From assembly GCF_002286975.1 (NCBI RefSeq), contig NZ_NSKB01000001.1:188733-252732 (forward strand): a stretch of DNA of 64,000 nt. Direction: 5' to 3'. Made by a program: the position numbers and the translations under genes. This DNA is from Halomonas salipaludis (lineage in GTDB: Bacteria > Pseudomonadota > Gammaproteobacteria > Pseudomonadales > Halomonadaceae). Positions 11,465 to 19,766 of the stretch are shown piece after piece; the first letter of the stretch is position 1, and the number at the start of each line of letters is the position of its first letter. The notes beneath the pieces are model-generated. The model did no database searches and had not been told where the DNA came from. It saw only the letters and a program-made list of their open reading frames with translations.

Positions 11465-11932
11465 CTAGCTCGCGGCGGCGAGGTCGCTACGCGCGACGAA
11501 GACCGCGACCAGCTGCTCGATCCCGGCCTGGTCGGCGGCGCTGAAGCGCGCCGGCAGCGGGCTGTCGAGGTCGAGCACGCCCCATAGCTGCGTTTCGGCA
11601 AGGATGGGCACCACCAGTTCAGAGCGCGAGGCCGCATCGCAGGCGATATGGTCGGCCACGGCGTGAACGTCGGCGACGCGCTGGGTCTGGCGGCTGCGCG
11701 CCGCGGCGCCGCATACGCCCTTGGCGAAGGGGATCGGGTTGCAGGCCGGCTGACCCTGGAAGGGGCCGAGCGTCAGCAGCTGCGGCTGGCGCTGCAGGTA
11801 GAAGCCTGCCCAGTTGAGGTCGGGCACGCCATGCATGATGAAGGCGCAGGTCTGGGCGCTGTTGGTCAGCCAGTCGCGGCCGTCGAGCAGCGCCTCGAGC
11901 TGGCGTGCCAGTAGGTCATAGTCGGTGGACAT
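11465..11932 (-). CDS. msrC: Free methionine-(R)-sulfoxide reductase, GAF domain
   Basis: Encodes 155 residues forming a single GAF domain. fRMsr reduces free Met-R-sulfoxide to methionine in the cytoplasm. The three functional cysteines are visible at C64, C74 and C98 (in GQPAC, KGVCGAAA and HIACDAASRSE), with the same 10- and 24-residue spacing as E. coli C84/C94/C118. The gene lies just downstream of and co-oriented with metNIQ, with a 66-base gap to metQ. It may therefore be read through from the SAM-controlled operon, which makes sense for methionine economy. Confidence 0.92.
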   Translation of the reverse strand: MSTDYDLLARQLEALLDGRDWLTNSAQTCAFIMHGVPDLNWAGFYLQRQPQLLTLGPFQGQPACNPIPFAKGVCGAAARSRQTQRVADVHAVADHIACDAASRSELVVPILAETQLWGVLDLDSPLPARFSAADQAGIEQLVAVFVARSDLAAAS

Positions 11933-11998
11933 GGTGTCTCCTCACGGCAAACGGCCGGCACAAGGCCGGCCGCTGCTGAGTTGCGCTATGCGACGGGC

Positions 11999-12832
11999 TT
12001 ACTCCCAGCCGGGAACCGCGCCGCCGTCGAACAGCTCTTCGGCCTTGGCGGCCACTTCGTCGCGCTGGTAGGCGCTGACCAACTGGCGAATCTCCTCGCG
12101 CTCTTCATCGCCGGCGCGCACCACGATCAGGTTGACGTAGGGCGAGTCGGGACCTTCGCGAACCAGGGCGTCGTCGAGGCTGAGGCCAGCAGGCTGGGCG
12201 AAGGTGTTATTGATGAAGGCCATGTCGACATCGGGGAGTACCCGCGGCAGCTGGGCGGCCTCGATCTCGCGGAACTGGAAGTCGCGCGGGTTCTCGATCA
12301 CGTTGACCGGCGTGGCTTCGAGGTTCTCGGGGTCGTCGAGCTCGATCAGTCCCTCGTTATGCATCAGGATCAGTGCGCGGCCTTCATTGGACGGATCGTT
12401 GGGCAGCGCGATAATGGCGCCGTCGGGCAGTTCATCGATGCTGGCGTGGCGCTCGGAGTAGGCACCGATCGGATAGACGAAGCTGCGTCCGGCGGCGACC
12501 AGCTCGTAGCCGCGGTCTTCGACCATGCTCTGCAGGTAGGGCTCGTGCTGGTAAGCGTTGGCGTCGAGGCTGCCGTCGGCCAGCGCCGCATTGGGTGAGA
12601 CGTAGTCGGTGAATTCGACGATCTCGACGTCGAGGTCGTACTCCTCCTTGGCGATGCGTACCGCAACTTCCATGACCTCGGTTTCCGGGCCGGCCACGGT
12701 GCCGACGCTGATCGAGCGAGTCTCGGCGGCGTCGTCGCCGTTGCCGCAGCCGGCCAGCGCCAGGCTGCCGGCGAGCATCAAGCCGCCGAGCAGGCGCGAC
12801 GGGGTGAACTGGCGGGAGAGGGTGTCATTCAT
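11999..12832 (-). CDS. metQ: Methionine ABC transporter substrate-binding lipoprotein
   Basis: Encodes 277 residues. The N-terminal segment LMLAGSLALAGC is a lipoprotein signal with lipidated Cys29. The mature part has the NlpA/MetQ pattern: SVGTVAGPETEVMEVA, VEFTDYVSPNAALADGSLDANAYQHEPYL, and a C-terminal receptor fold. It captures methionine in the periplasm for MetNI. Third gene of the metN-metI-metQ operon, 80 bases after metI. Confidence 0.95.
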   Translation of the reverse strand: MNDTLSRQFTPSRLLGGLMLAGSLALAGCGNGDDAAETRSISVGTVAGPETEVMEVAVRIAKEEYDLDVEIVEFTDYVSPNAALADGSLDANAYQHEPYLQSMVEDRGYELVAAGRSFVYPIGAYSERHASIDELPDGAIIALPNDPSNEGRALILMHNEGLIELDDPENLEATPVNVIENPRDFQFREIEAAQLPRVLPDVDMAFINNTFAQPAGLSLDDALVREGPDSPYVNLIVVRAGDEEREEIRQLVSAYQRDEVAAKAEELFDGGAVPGWE

Positions 12833-12912
12833 GAGCGCTGTATCTCCTTGATGCCTCGAAGCGAGGCGGTGGAGGCGCCGCTATTCCAGGTGCGACGCCG
12901 AGTGAAAATGGA

Positions 12913-13566
12913 TCACTTGTGGTCGGTGCGGCGTACCAGATGGTCACCTAGGCTCTGGAAACCCTGCACCATGACCACCAGGATCGCCACGGTGATCAGC
13001 ATCACCGTGGGATCGAAGCGGTTGTAGCCGTAGCGTATGCCAAGGTCGCCGAGGCCGCCGCCGCCCACGGCACCGGCCATCGCCGAATAGCTGACCAGGG
13101 TCACCACGGTGATGGTCAGGCCGGTAATGATGCCGCCCAGCGCCTCGGGCAGCAGCACCTTGGTGATGATCTGCAGTGGTGTGGCGCCCATCGACTGGGC
13201 GGCCTCGATCAGGCCCGGCGAGATCTCGTTCAGGGCCCCCTCCACCAGTCGCGCCACGAACGGAATCGCGGCGATGGTCAGCGGCACTATCGCGGCGTTG
13301 GTGCCGATCGAGGTGCCGGCAATCATCCGCGTGAAGGGAATGATCGCCACCATCAGGATGATGAAGGGCACCGAGCGGCCGATATTGGTGACCACCCCCA
13401 GTACCCGATTGAGCGCCGGCTGGGCGAGGATCTGGCGTGGCCGGGTGACGTATAGCAGTACGCCCAGCGGCACCCCGAGCAGCGCCGAGAGCAGGCTCGA
13501 GACACCGACCATGTAGAGGGTGTCGAGGGTCGCCTTGAGGATCAGATCAAGCATCGCGCTGGACAT
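12913..13566 (-). CDS. metI: Methionine ABC transporter permease
   Basis: Encodes 217 residues with about five membrane helices, the same length as E. coli MetI. The ABC-coupling EAA loop reads LIEAAQSMGATPLQIITKVLLPEA, and FIILMVAIIPFTRMIAGTSIG is a conserved helix. It forms the methionine channel with a MetN dimer. The start is placed at 13566 (MSSAMLDL), which parallels the E. coli N-terminus and has GGAG ten bases upstream; 13554 is an alternative. The coding region overlaps the end of metN by 20 bases, implying translational coupling. Confidence 0.95.
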   Translation of the reverse strand: MSSAMLDLILKATLDTLYMVGVSSLLSALLGVPLGVLLYVTRPRQILAQPALNRVLGVVTNIGRSVPFIILMVAIIPFTRMIAGTSIGTNAAIVPLTIAAIPFVARLVEGALNEISPGLIEAAQSMGATPLQIITKVLLPEALGGIITGLTITVVTLVSYSAMAGAVGGGGLGDLGIRYGYNRFDPTVMLITVAILVVMVQGFQSLGDHLVRRTDHK

Positions 13567-14590
13567 GGCCGAGCAGCTCCACGTGAAGGTCATGGGTTTC
13601 GAGGTAGTCGATGGCCTCGCGGGTCTTGCTCTCCGGGCCGATCAGCTCGGCGATCATCAGCCCCAGGGTGCGGCCCTGGATGGATTCGACCTTGGCCTGC
13701 AGGATGCTGACGTCGATCTGGCAGTCGCGGGCCAGCCGCGAGATCAGCGGCGTCGACACGGCGTCGCCGGAGAAGGCCAGACGCACCACCGGGTGCGAGT
13801 GGGGGCCTGATGCCGCGTCGAGGCGCTCGACCAGTGCCCGCGGCGGTTCGAGCTTGAGGAATTCGTTGATGAACTCGCGGCCCAGTTGGGTGCGCGGTGC
13901 GGTAAAGAAGTCACCCACCTCGGCCTCTTCGACCAGGTCGCCGGCCGAGATCAGGCCGACCCGATGGCAGATCCGCTTGACCACTTCCATCTCGTGGGTG
14001 ATTAGCAGAATGGTCAGGCCCAGGCTGCGGTTGATCTCCTGCAGCAGGGCGAGGATCGAGCCAGTGGTCTGGGGGTCGAGGGCCGAGGTGGCCTCGTCGC
14101 ACAGCAGTACCTTGGGCTTGCTGGCTAGGGCGCGGGCGATCGCCACGCGCTGCTTCTGGCCGCCGGAGAGCTGCGCCGGATACTGGTCGGTCTTGTCGCT
14201 GAGGCCGACCAGCTCGAGCAGCGGGGTGACTCGCTGGCGAATCTCGCGGCGCGGAACGCCCATCAGCTCCAGGGGAAGGGCGACATTGGCAAAGACCGTG
14301 CGTGAGTCGAGCAGGTTGAAGTGCTGGAAGATCATGCCAATGCGGTGGCGGGCCTGGTTGAGCATGGTGCCGCTGAGGGTGGTGAGCTCCTGGCCGTCGA
14401 CGCTGACGCTGCCGCTGGTGGGCCGCTCGAGCAGGTTGACGCAGCGAATCAGTGTCGACTTGCCGGCCCCTGAGAGGCCGATGACGCCGTAAATGGTGCC
14501 TTCGGGGACATGCAGGTCGAGCGGCTTGAGTGCCTCGACGGCGCTGTCGCCCTGGCCGTAGGTCTTGGAGACGTTGGAGAGTGTGATCAT
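13547..14590 (-). CDS. metN: Methionine ABC transporter ATP-binding protein
   Basis: Encodes 347 residues. The ABC ATPase domain has Walker A GLSGAGKST at 38-46, the signature LSGGQKQRVAIARAL, and Walker B VLLCDEATSALD. A C-terminal NIL domain (about 270-347) matches the MetN regulatory domain that binds methionine and inhibits transport. First gene of metNIQ. The leader carries a promoter, a SAM-II-like aptamer and an intrinsic terminator, so expression should fall when SAM is abundant. The start at 14590 gives the family N-terminus MITLSNVSK; the upstream extension is not family-like. Confidence 0.96.
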   Translation of the reverse strand: MITLSNVSKTYGQGDSAVEALKPLDLHVPEGTIYGVIGLSGAGKSTLIRCVNLLERPTSGSVSVDGQELTTLSGTMLNQARHRIGMIFQHFNLLDSRTVFANVALPLELMGVPRREIRQRVTPLLELVGLSDKTDQYPAQLSGGQKQRVAIARALASKPKVLLCDEATSALDPQTTGSILALLQEINRSLGLTILLITHEMEVVKRICHRVGLISAGDLVEEAEVGDFFTAPRTQLGREFINEFLKLEPPRALVERLDAASGPHSHPVVRLAFSGDAVSTPLISRLARDCQIDVSILQAKVESIQGRTLGLMIAELIGPESKTREAIDYLETHDLHVELLGHVQRDA

Positions 14591-14637
14591 GGTCCTGTCG
14601 CGTTGCGGCGCTGGCGGGCTTGGGCAGCAGGCGGCCG

Positions 14638-14664
14638 AAAAAAAGGCCACCCTGGCGGGTGGCC
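14638..14664 (-). terminator. Leader terminator of the metNIQ SAM-responsive element
   Basis: On the minus strand GGCCACCC-gcca-GGGTGGCC forms an 8-bp stem followed by seven T. It lies between the aptamer and metN, 48 bases before the start codon, so it is an attenuator and not an operon end. Its 5' arm contains CACCC, complementary to GGGTG at the 3' end of the aptamer, giving a plausible antiterminator. Confidence 0.85.
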
Positions 14665-14678
14665 ATCAACGCTGGACA

Positions 14679-14752
14679 CACCCTTTTAGCTGCACTTCTC
14701 GCTTCCCGTAGGAAGGAGGGCGCCCGCAATCTGGGGTCAAATCGGCGCCTGA
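14679..14752 (-). promoter_or_regulatory. SAM-II-type (SAM_alpha) riboswitch aptamer, metNIQ leader
   Basis: Read on the minus strand, P1 is formed by AGGCGCC (from 14750) and GGGCGCC. The loop contains GATTTGACC (14743-14735) and ATTGC (14730-14726). A 3' strand TGCAGCTAAAAGGG (14694-14681) can form the pseudoknot GG/CC. These are the conserved blocks of the SAM-II consensus in the same order. An extra hairpin CTTCC-TACG-GGAAG (14715-14702) is inserted in the linker. Predicted transcription starts a few bases upstream of P1. Family assignment is by motif recognition, not by a covariance search. Confidence 0.8.
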
Positions 14753-14765
14753 ATATGTGGCGCAA

Positions 14766-14795
14766 ATTCTAGGCGGCGCACTCGGATAATGTCAA
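14766..14795 (-). promoter_or_regulatory. Sigma70 promoter of metNIQ
   Basis: On the minus strand TTGACA (14795-14790), an 18-base spacer and TAGAAT (14771-14766). The expected start, near 14758, is directly before the aptamer. Confidence 0.75.
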
Positions 14796-15002
14796 CGACC
14801 TTAGTTCAAGATAAGGGTTGCTGGCCAATGGTATAGGAAATATTTCTGATTTTTTCCATTATGAAGAGGTTTTGACTGCCATTGTCCGGGCGCCGCCGGC
14901 GCGCCCGGCGTGGACGTCCGGCACGCCGATTCATTACACTTGATGGCTTTCCAGCGTCTGGTGCAACCGTCGGGCGCGGATCGATCAGGGGCGGGAGAGA
15001 GC

Positions 15003-15632
15003 ATGTTCACAGGCATCGTACAGGGCACGGCGGCGGTCACCCGGGTCATCGAGAAAAGCGAGTTTCGCACCCACGTGCTGGCGCTCGACGCAGCACTGCG
15101 TGAAGGCCTTGCGCTGGGTGCCTCGGTGGCGCACAACGGCGTGTGCCTGACAGTCACCGCCATCGACGGCGAGGAGGTCAGCTTCGACCTGATGCGCGAG
15201 ACCCTGAGGTTGACCAATCTTGGTGCACTCGAGGTGGGTGATAGCGTCAATATCGAGCGGGCGGCGCGTTTCGGTGATGAAATCGGCGGCCACGCCATGT
15301 CCGGTCATGTCATCACCATGGCCGAGTTGGTCGAGCTGGACGAAGCGCCCAACAATCGCCGGCTGTGGTTCGAGCTCGACGCAGAATTCGGTCGCTTCAT
15401 CTTCGACAAGGGCTATATCGGCGTCGACGGCATCAGCCTGACCATTGGCGGTGTGGCGTCCGGTGCGGCGGGGCGGGTGCGCTTCTGCGTCAATCTGATA
15501 CCCGAGACACTGGCGCGCACCGTTCTCGCCGAGCGTCGCCCCGGCGATCGCGTCAATGTCGAGATAGACCCGCAGACCCAGGCCATCGTCGAGACCGTCG
15601 AGCGGGTGCTGGCAAGCCGCGAAGGGCACTAA
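15003..15632 (+). CDS. ribE: Riboflavin synthase, alpha subunit
   Basis: Encodes 209 residues. The enzyme dismutates two lumazine molecules to riboflavin. It has the two tandem barrels of the family: repeat 1 starts MFTGIVQG with ASVAHNGVCLTV and GGHAMSGHV, and repeat 2 carries FDKGYIGVDGISLTI and NLIPETLARTV. It closely resembles the stand-alone E. coli gene (ribC/ribE). Other rib genes are absent, so it is an orphan. The ATG at 15003 gives the universal MFTGIV start. A GC-rich stem-loop (CCGGGCGC/GCGCCCGG, 14886-14908) lies in the leader, but no FMN riboswitch was recognised. Confidence 0.95.
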   Translation: MFTGIVQGTAAVTRVIEKSEFRTHVLALDAALREGLALGASVAHNGVCLTVTAIDGEEVSFDLMRETLRLTNLGALEVGDSVNIERAARFGDEIGGHAMSGHVITMAELVELDEAPNNRRLWFELDAEFGRFIFDKGYIGVDGISLTIGGVASGAAGRVRFCVNLIPETLARTVLAERRPGDRVNVEIDPQTQAIVETVERVLASREGH

Positions 15633-15860
15633 AACGCTTGCTTTGACCGCTCCGTCAAGTTTTCGTTGGTGGTACGGGTGGCCAATGGCGCAGCGCTTGC
15701 TTATAGATAGGGGGTGGCGGCGAGAGATGCCGACCATCACAACAATCAACGCAGGTCGCCATGCCCTCGATACGCGCCTCGCATCCGCCGGCGCCTTTGG
15801 GTACCATGTGCGGCTTTTCTCGCACCCTGGGCGCTGAGCGTCCACGCGCAGGACTGACCC

Positions 15861-17162
15861 ATGAAACGACTGCTCGACAACCACTTCAAGCTGTCAGAAC
15901 ACAATACCTCCATCAAGACCGAGGTCATTGCCGGGATCACCACCTTCCTGACCATGGCCTATATCATCTTCGTCAATCCCAGCATCCTCTCCGAGGCCGG
16001 CATGGACTACGGCGCGGTGTTCGTCGCCACCTGTCTGGCGGCGGCGGTGGGCTGTCTGATCATGGGGCTGTGGGCCAACTATCCGATCGCCCAGGCGCCG
16101 GGCATGGGGCTCAACGCCTTCTTTACCTATGGCGTAGTGCTGGGCATGGGCTACACCTGGGAGGCGGCACTGGGGGCGGTGTTCTTCTCCGGCTTCATCT
16201 TCTTCCTGCTCAGCGTGTTCAAGATTCGCGAGTGGATCATCAACGCCATACCGCTCTCGCTGCGCCTCGGCATTGCGGCTGGCATCGGCCTGTTCCTGGC
16301 CATGATCGCGCTCAAGAACGCCGGCATCGTGGTCTCTAATCCGGCCACCTACGTGGCGCTGGGCGATCTCTCCCAACCGTCGGCGATCTATGCCCTGGTC
16401 GGCTTCTTCGCGATCACCGCGCTGGCCCATCTCAAGGTCACCGGTGCGGTGATGATCGGTATCCTCGGCGTTACCGTGGTGGCCATCCTGTTCGGCCACA
16501 GCGAGTACGGTGGTATGGTCTCGGCGCCGCCGTCGATCGCCCCGACCTTCATGGCGTTGGACTTCGCCGGTGCGTTGGACGTGGCTATGCTCAGCGTGAT
16601 CTTCGCCTTCCTGTTCGTCGACCTGTTCGATACCTCCGGTACCCTGATCGGGGTGGCGCACCGCGGCAAGCTGCTCGACAAGGATGGCAAGCTGCCGCGC
16701 ATCGGCCGGGCGATGATGGCCGACAGCGGGGCCTCCATGGCCGGCGCGGTGATGGGCACCTCGACCACCACCAGCTACATTGAATCCACGGCTGGCATTG
16801 CCTCGGGCGGGCGCACCGGCCTTACCGCGGTGGTGGTCGCCGGGCTGTTCCTGATCAGCCTGTTCTTCGCTCCGCTGGCTGGCTCAATTCCGGCCTATGC
16901 CACCGCCGGTGCGCTGCTCTACGTGGCGGTACTGATGGCCGGCAGTCTGGCCCACGCCGACTGGGACGACGTGACTGAGGCAGCCCCGGTGCTGATCGCT
17001 GCCCTGGCCATGCCGCTGACCTTCTCGATCGCCGAGGGCATCGCCCTGGGCTTCGTCAGCTACGTGGCGATCAAGACGCTGTCGGGCCGTTTCAGCGATC
17101 TCAACCCGGCGGTGATTGTGTTGGCACTGCTGTTCGTTCTCAAATTCCTTTTTCTCGACTGA
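15861..17162 (+). CDS. NCS2 family purine permease (AzgA/adenine-hypoxanthine-guanine type)
   Basis: Encodes 433 residues with about 12-14 hydrophobic segments. The start MKRLLDNHFKLSEHNTSIKTEVIAGITTFLTMAYI and the motifs NPSIL, NAFFTYGVV, and GTSTTTSYIESTAGI are typical of the AzgA subgroup of NCS2 proton symporters. The protein imports adenine, hypoxanthine or guanine across the inner membrane. It precedes apt by 21 bases and gpt beyond, so imported bases can be trapped directly as nucleotides. The 15633-15860 gap holds a small inverted repeat (TTGAC/GTCAA, 15643-15658) and nothing else I could identify. Confidence 0.92.
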   Translation: MKRLLDNHFKLSEHNTSIKTEVIAGITTFLTMAYIIFVNPSILSEAGMDYGAVFVATCLAAAVGCLIMGLWANYPIAQAPGMGLNAFFTYGVVLGMGYTWEAALGAVFFSGFIFFLLSVFKIREWIINAIPLSLRLGIAAGIGLFLAMIALKNAGIVVSNPATYVALGDLSQPSAIYALVGFFAITALAHLKVTGAVMIGILGVTVVAILFGHSEYGGMVSAPPSIAPTFMALDFAGALDVAMLSVIFAFLFVDLFDTSGTLIGVAHRGKLLDKDGKLPRIGRAMMADSGASMAGAVMGTSTTTSYIESTAGIASGGRTGLTAVVVAGLFLISLFFAPLAGSIPAYATAGALLYVAVLMAGSLAHADWDDVTEAAPVLIAALAMPLTFSIAEGIALGFVSYVAIKTLSGRFSDLNPAVIVLALLFVLKFLFLD

Positions 17163-17183
17163 CCCGATGGGACCCGACCCCCG

Positions 17184-17729
17184 ATGAGCATATACGGCGA
17201 CTACATCAAATCCGTGATTCGTACCGTCCCCGACTGGCCGCACCCGGGGGTCAACTTCCGCGATATCACGCCGCTGCTGCAGAACAGTGCGGCCTTCCGC
17301 AAGCTGATCGACAGTTTCGTGCATCGCTATCAGGAAATGGATCTGGATGCGATCGCCGCCATCGATGCGCGTGGCTTCATTATCGGCGCACCGCTGGCCT
17401 ACGAGCTGGGCTGCAGTTTCGTGCCGGTACGCAAGAAGGGCAAGCTGCCGTTCCGTACCGTCAGCGAGACCTATACCCTGGAGTACGGCAAGTCGGAGGT
17501 CGAGCTGCACTCCGACGCCTTCCAACAGGGCGACCGTATCCTGGTCATGGACGACCTGATCGCTACTGGCGGCACCATGCTGGCCGCCTCCAAGCTGATC
17601 ACCCGTAGTGGCGGCCAGGTGGTGGAAACCGCCACCATCATCGACCTGCCGGAGCTCGGCGGGTCGCAGAAGATTCGCGACGCAGGCTACGGCGTGTTCG
17701 CAGTCTGTTCCTTCACCGAGGACGAGTAA
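17184..17729 (+). CDS. apt: Adenine phosphoribosyltransferase
   Basis: Encodes 181 residues. Apt converts adenine plus PRPP to AMP. The PRPP-binding motif is [15 protein letters not shown], and the adenine site includes [15 protein letters not shown] with VRKKGKLPF. Length and order match the E. coli enzyme. It lies 21 bases after the purine permease and 36 bases before gpt on the same strand, indicating a salvage operon. Confidence 0.97.
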   Translation: MSIYGDYIKSVIRTVPDWPHPGVNFRDITPLLQNSAAFRKLIDSFVHRYQEMDLDAIAAIDARGFIIGAPLAYELGCSFVPVRKKGKLPFRTVSETYTLEYGKSEVELHSDAFQQGDRILVMDDLIATGGTMLAASKLITRSGGQVVETATIIDLPELGGSQKIRDAGYGVFAVCSFTEDE

Positions 17730-17765
17730 CCAGGTCCTCCCCTGTGGTTTACCGGTATATCGATC

Positions 17766-18254
17766 ATGAGCGCCAATCGCTATCAGCAGCACTTCACCGT
17801 TTCCTGGGACCAGCTTCACCGCGATGTGCGGGCGCTGTGCCATCAACTCGTCGAGCGTGACTTCAAGGGCATCATCGCCATCACTCGCGGCGGGCTGATT
17901 CCCGCCGCGCTGATCGCCCGCGAGCTCAACGTGCGGCTGATCGACACCGTATGCATCAAGAGCTACGACCACATGGACCAGGGCGGCCTGGACGTCATGA
18001 AGGGCGTCGAGCACGACGGCGACGGCTGGCTGCTGGTCGACGACCTGGTCGACACCGGCAAGACCGCCCGTGCGGTGCGCGAGATGTTGCCCAAGGCACA
18101 CTTCGTCACCATCTACGCCAAGCCCGAAGGGCGCCCGCTGGTCGACCAGTGTCTCACCGAGGTGGCCCAGGATTGCTGGATCCAGTTCCCCTGGGATATG
18201 GGGATTGCCTACGTCGAGCCGCTGGTCGATCAAGTGCGCGGCCAGACGCCCTGA
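17766..18254 (+). CDS. gpt: Xanthine(-guanine) phosphoribosyltransferase
   Basis: Encodes 162 residues, resembling E. coli Gpt. It converts xanthine and guanine to XMP and GMP with PRPP. Visible motifs are [17 protein letters not shown], the PRPP loop [16 protein letters not shown], and a C-terminal WIQFPWDMG that helps form the base pocket. It follows apt; ung starts 15 bases after its stop, so the cluster may be co-transcribed into the repair gene. Confidence 0.95.
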   Translation: MSANRYQQHFTVSWDQLHRDVRALCHQLVERDFKGIIAITRGGLIPAALIARELNVRLIDTVCIKSYDHMDQGGLDVMKGVEHDGDGWLLVDDLVDTGKTARAVREMLPKAHFVTIYAKPEGRPLVDQCLTEVAQDCWIQFPWDMGIAYVEPLVDQVRGQTP

Positions 18255-18269
18255 GTGAGGAGAGTCATG

Positions 18270-18971
18270 ATGCCGGAATCACCGCTTCCCGAGAGTTGGC
18301 AGGCGCATCTCGGGGCCGAGCTGGAAGCCCCACACATGCAGGCACTGCGCGATTTCCTGGCCGCCGAGAAGGCCGCGCGCAAGGTCATCTACCCGCACTC
18401 GGCGCACTGGTTCCGCGCCTTTCAGCTGACTCCGCTTGACCAGGTCAAGGTGGTGGTGCTCGGGCAAGACCCCTACCACGGTCCCGATCAGGCCCACGGC
18501 CTGTGCTTTTCGGTGCGCCCCGGGGTACCAACGCCGCCGTCGCTGCAGAACATCTACAAGGAGCTGGCCCAGGACCTCGGCACCACGCCGGTCAACCACG
18601 GCTTCCTCGAGTACTGGGCGCGGCAGGGCGTACTGATGCTCAACAGCGTGCTCACGGTGGAGCAGGGCAATGCCGGCTCACATCGCGGTCGTGGCTGGGA
18701 AACCTTTACCGACCGTGCCATCGCCGCGGTCAACGAGCAGTGCGACCACGTTGCCTTCCTGCTGTGGGGCAGCTATGCCCAGAAGAAGGCCGCCTTCGTC
18801 GACCGCAGCCGCCACCTGGTGCTACATTCTCCGCACCCTTCGCCGCTGTCGGCGCATCGTGGCTTCTTTGGCCAGCGGCATTTCTCACAGGCCAACGCGT
18901 TTCTGGCTGCCCATGGCCGCGAGCCCATCGACTGGCAGCTACCCGCCGCCCCGGAAGCCGTTGGGCCTTAA
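18270..18971 (+). CDS. ung: Uracil-DNA glycosylase, family 1
   Basis: Encodes 233 residues. Ung removes uracil from DNA and starts base excision repair. The water-activating loop [14 protein letters not shown], the uracil pocket FSVRPG with PPSLQNI, and the DNA-intercalation loop [11 protein letters not shown] are intact. The start is placed at the second of two adjacent ATGs (18270), seven bases after AGGAG; 18267 is possible. It is oddly placed inside a base salvage cluster, but a uracil theme (ung, upp, uraA) runs through the neighbours. Confidence 0.96.
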   Translation: MPESPLPESWQAHLGAELEAPHMQALRDFLAAEKAARKVIYPHSAHWFRAFQLTPLDQVKVVVLGQDPYHGPDQAHGLCFSVRPGVPTPPSLQNIYKELAQDLGTTPVNHGFLEYWARQGVLMLNSVLTVEQGNAGSHRGRGWETFTDRAIAAVNEQCDHVAFLLWGSYAQKKAAFVDRSRHLVLHSPHPSPLSAHRGFFGQRHFSQANAFLAAHGREPIDWQLPAAPEAVGP

Positions 18972-19007
18972 CCTGAACGCCTGATCAGGCTAGAATTGCG
19001 CGCAATT
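18968..19007 (+). promoter_or_regulatory. Promoter and palindrome before upp
   Basis: TTAACC (18968-18973), a 17-base spacer and TAGAAT (18991-18996) make a plausible sigma70 promoter overlapping the ung stop. A perfect 14-bp palindrome, AATTGCGCGCAATT (18994-19007), covers the expected start point and could be an operator. Confidence 0.5.
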
Positions 19008-19050
19008 TGTCCATCCAATAGACGTCAGCCTGACGAGGGAGCTTTCCGCC

Positions 19051-19680
19051 ATGAGCGTTCACGCCATCGACCATCCTCTGGTACAGCACAAGCTCGGCCT
19101 GATGCGCGAAGCGGGGATCAGCACCAAGAGCTTTCGCGAGCTGGCCGGTGAGCTGGCCAAGCTGCTGACCTACGAGGCGACCCAGGACCTCGAGCTGCAG
19201 ACCCAGGAGATCGACGGCTGGAGCGGCGACAAGATCCCGGTGCAGCTGCTCAAGGGCAAGAAGGTCACCATCGTGCCGATTCTGCGCGCCGGGCTCGGCA
19301 TGCTGGATGGCGTCACCGACCTGATTCCCAGCGCGCGGATCAGCGTGGTGGGACTCTATCGTAACGAGGAAACTCTCGAGCCGGTGCCCTATTTCGAGAA
19401 GTTCACCAACGACCTCGACGAGCGCCTGGCGATCGTCATCGACCCGATGCTGGCCACCGGTGGCTCGATGCTGGCTACCCTCGACATGCTCAAGGCCCGC
19501 GGCTGCCCGCTGATGAAGGTGATCGTGCTGGTTGCCGCACCGGAAGGCATTCGCCGCGTGCAGGAGGCCTACCCTGAGGTCGAGATCTACACCGCGGCCA
19601 TCGACGAGCGCCTCGACGAGAACGGCTATATCGTCCCAGGACTGGGCGATGCTGGAGATAAAATTTTCGGCACCCGCTAA
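19051..19680 (+). CDS. upp: Uracil phosphoribosyltransferase
   Basis: Encodes 209 residues. Upp makes UMP from uracil and PRPP. The PRPP motif reads [19 protein letters not shown]; the uracil site near [17 protein letters not shown] is at the C-terminus. [11 protein letters not shown] is also conserved. A strong terminator follows, then uraA, the cognate permease, 86 bases downstream of the upp stop. This is the classic upp-uraA pairing. Confidence 0.97.
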   Translation: MSVHAIDHPLVQHKLGLMREAGISTKSFRELAGELAKLLTYEATQDLELQTQEIDGWSGDKIPVQLLKGKKVTIVPILRAGLGMLDGVTDLIPSARISVVGLYRNEETLEPVPYFEKFTNDLDERLAIVIDPMLATGGSMLATLDMLKARGCPLMKVIVLVAAPEGIRRVQEAYPEVEIYTAAIDERLDENGYIVPGLGDAGDKIFGTR

Positions 19681-19706
19681 TGGCTCAAAAATTCAATTAC
19701 TCAATG

Positions 19707-19731
19707 CCCCTGATATTCAGGGGTTTTTTTT
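19707..19731 (+). terminator. Strong intrinsic terminator between upp and uraA
   Basis: CCCCTGA-TAT-TCAGGGG (19707-19723) followed by eight T. It is only 35 bases before the uraA ribosome site, so uraA depends on read-through or on its own promoter. Confidence 0.9.
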
Positions 19732-19766
19732 GACAAGACTCAAGTCATAACAAGAGGAAATGGTTG

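Noticed and set aside
11981-12598. Antisense frame of about 205 residues opposite metQ
   Set aside because: metQ has a lipobox and full family similarity; the antisense protein is unlike any family I know.
14821-15002. FMN riboswitch before ribE
   Set aside because: The conserved FMN aptamer blocks were not found; only a simple GC stem-loop is visible.
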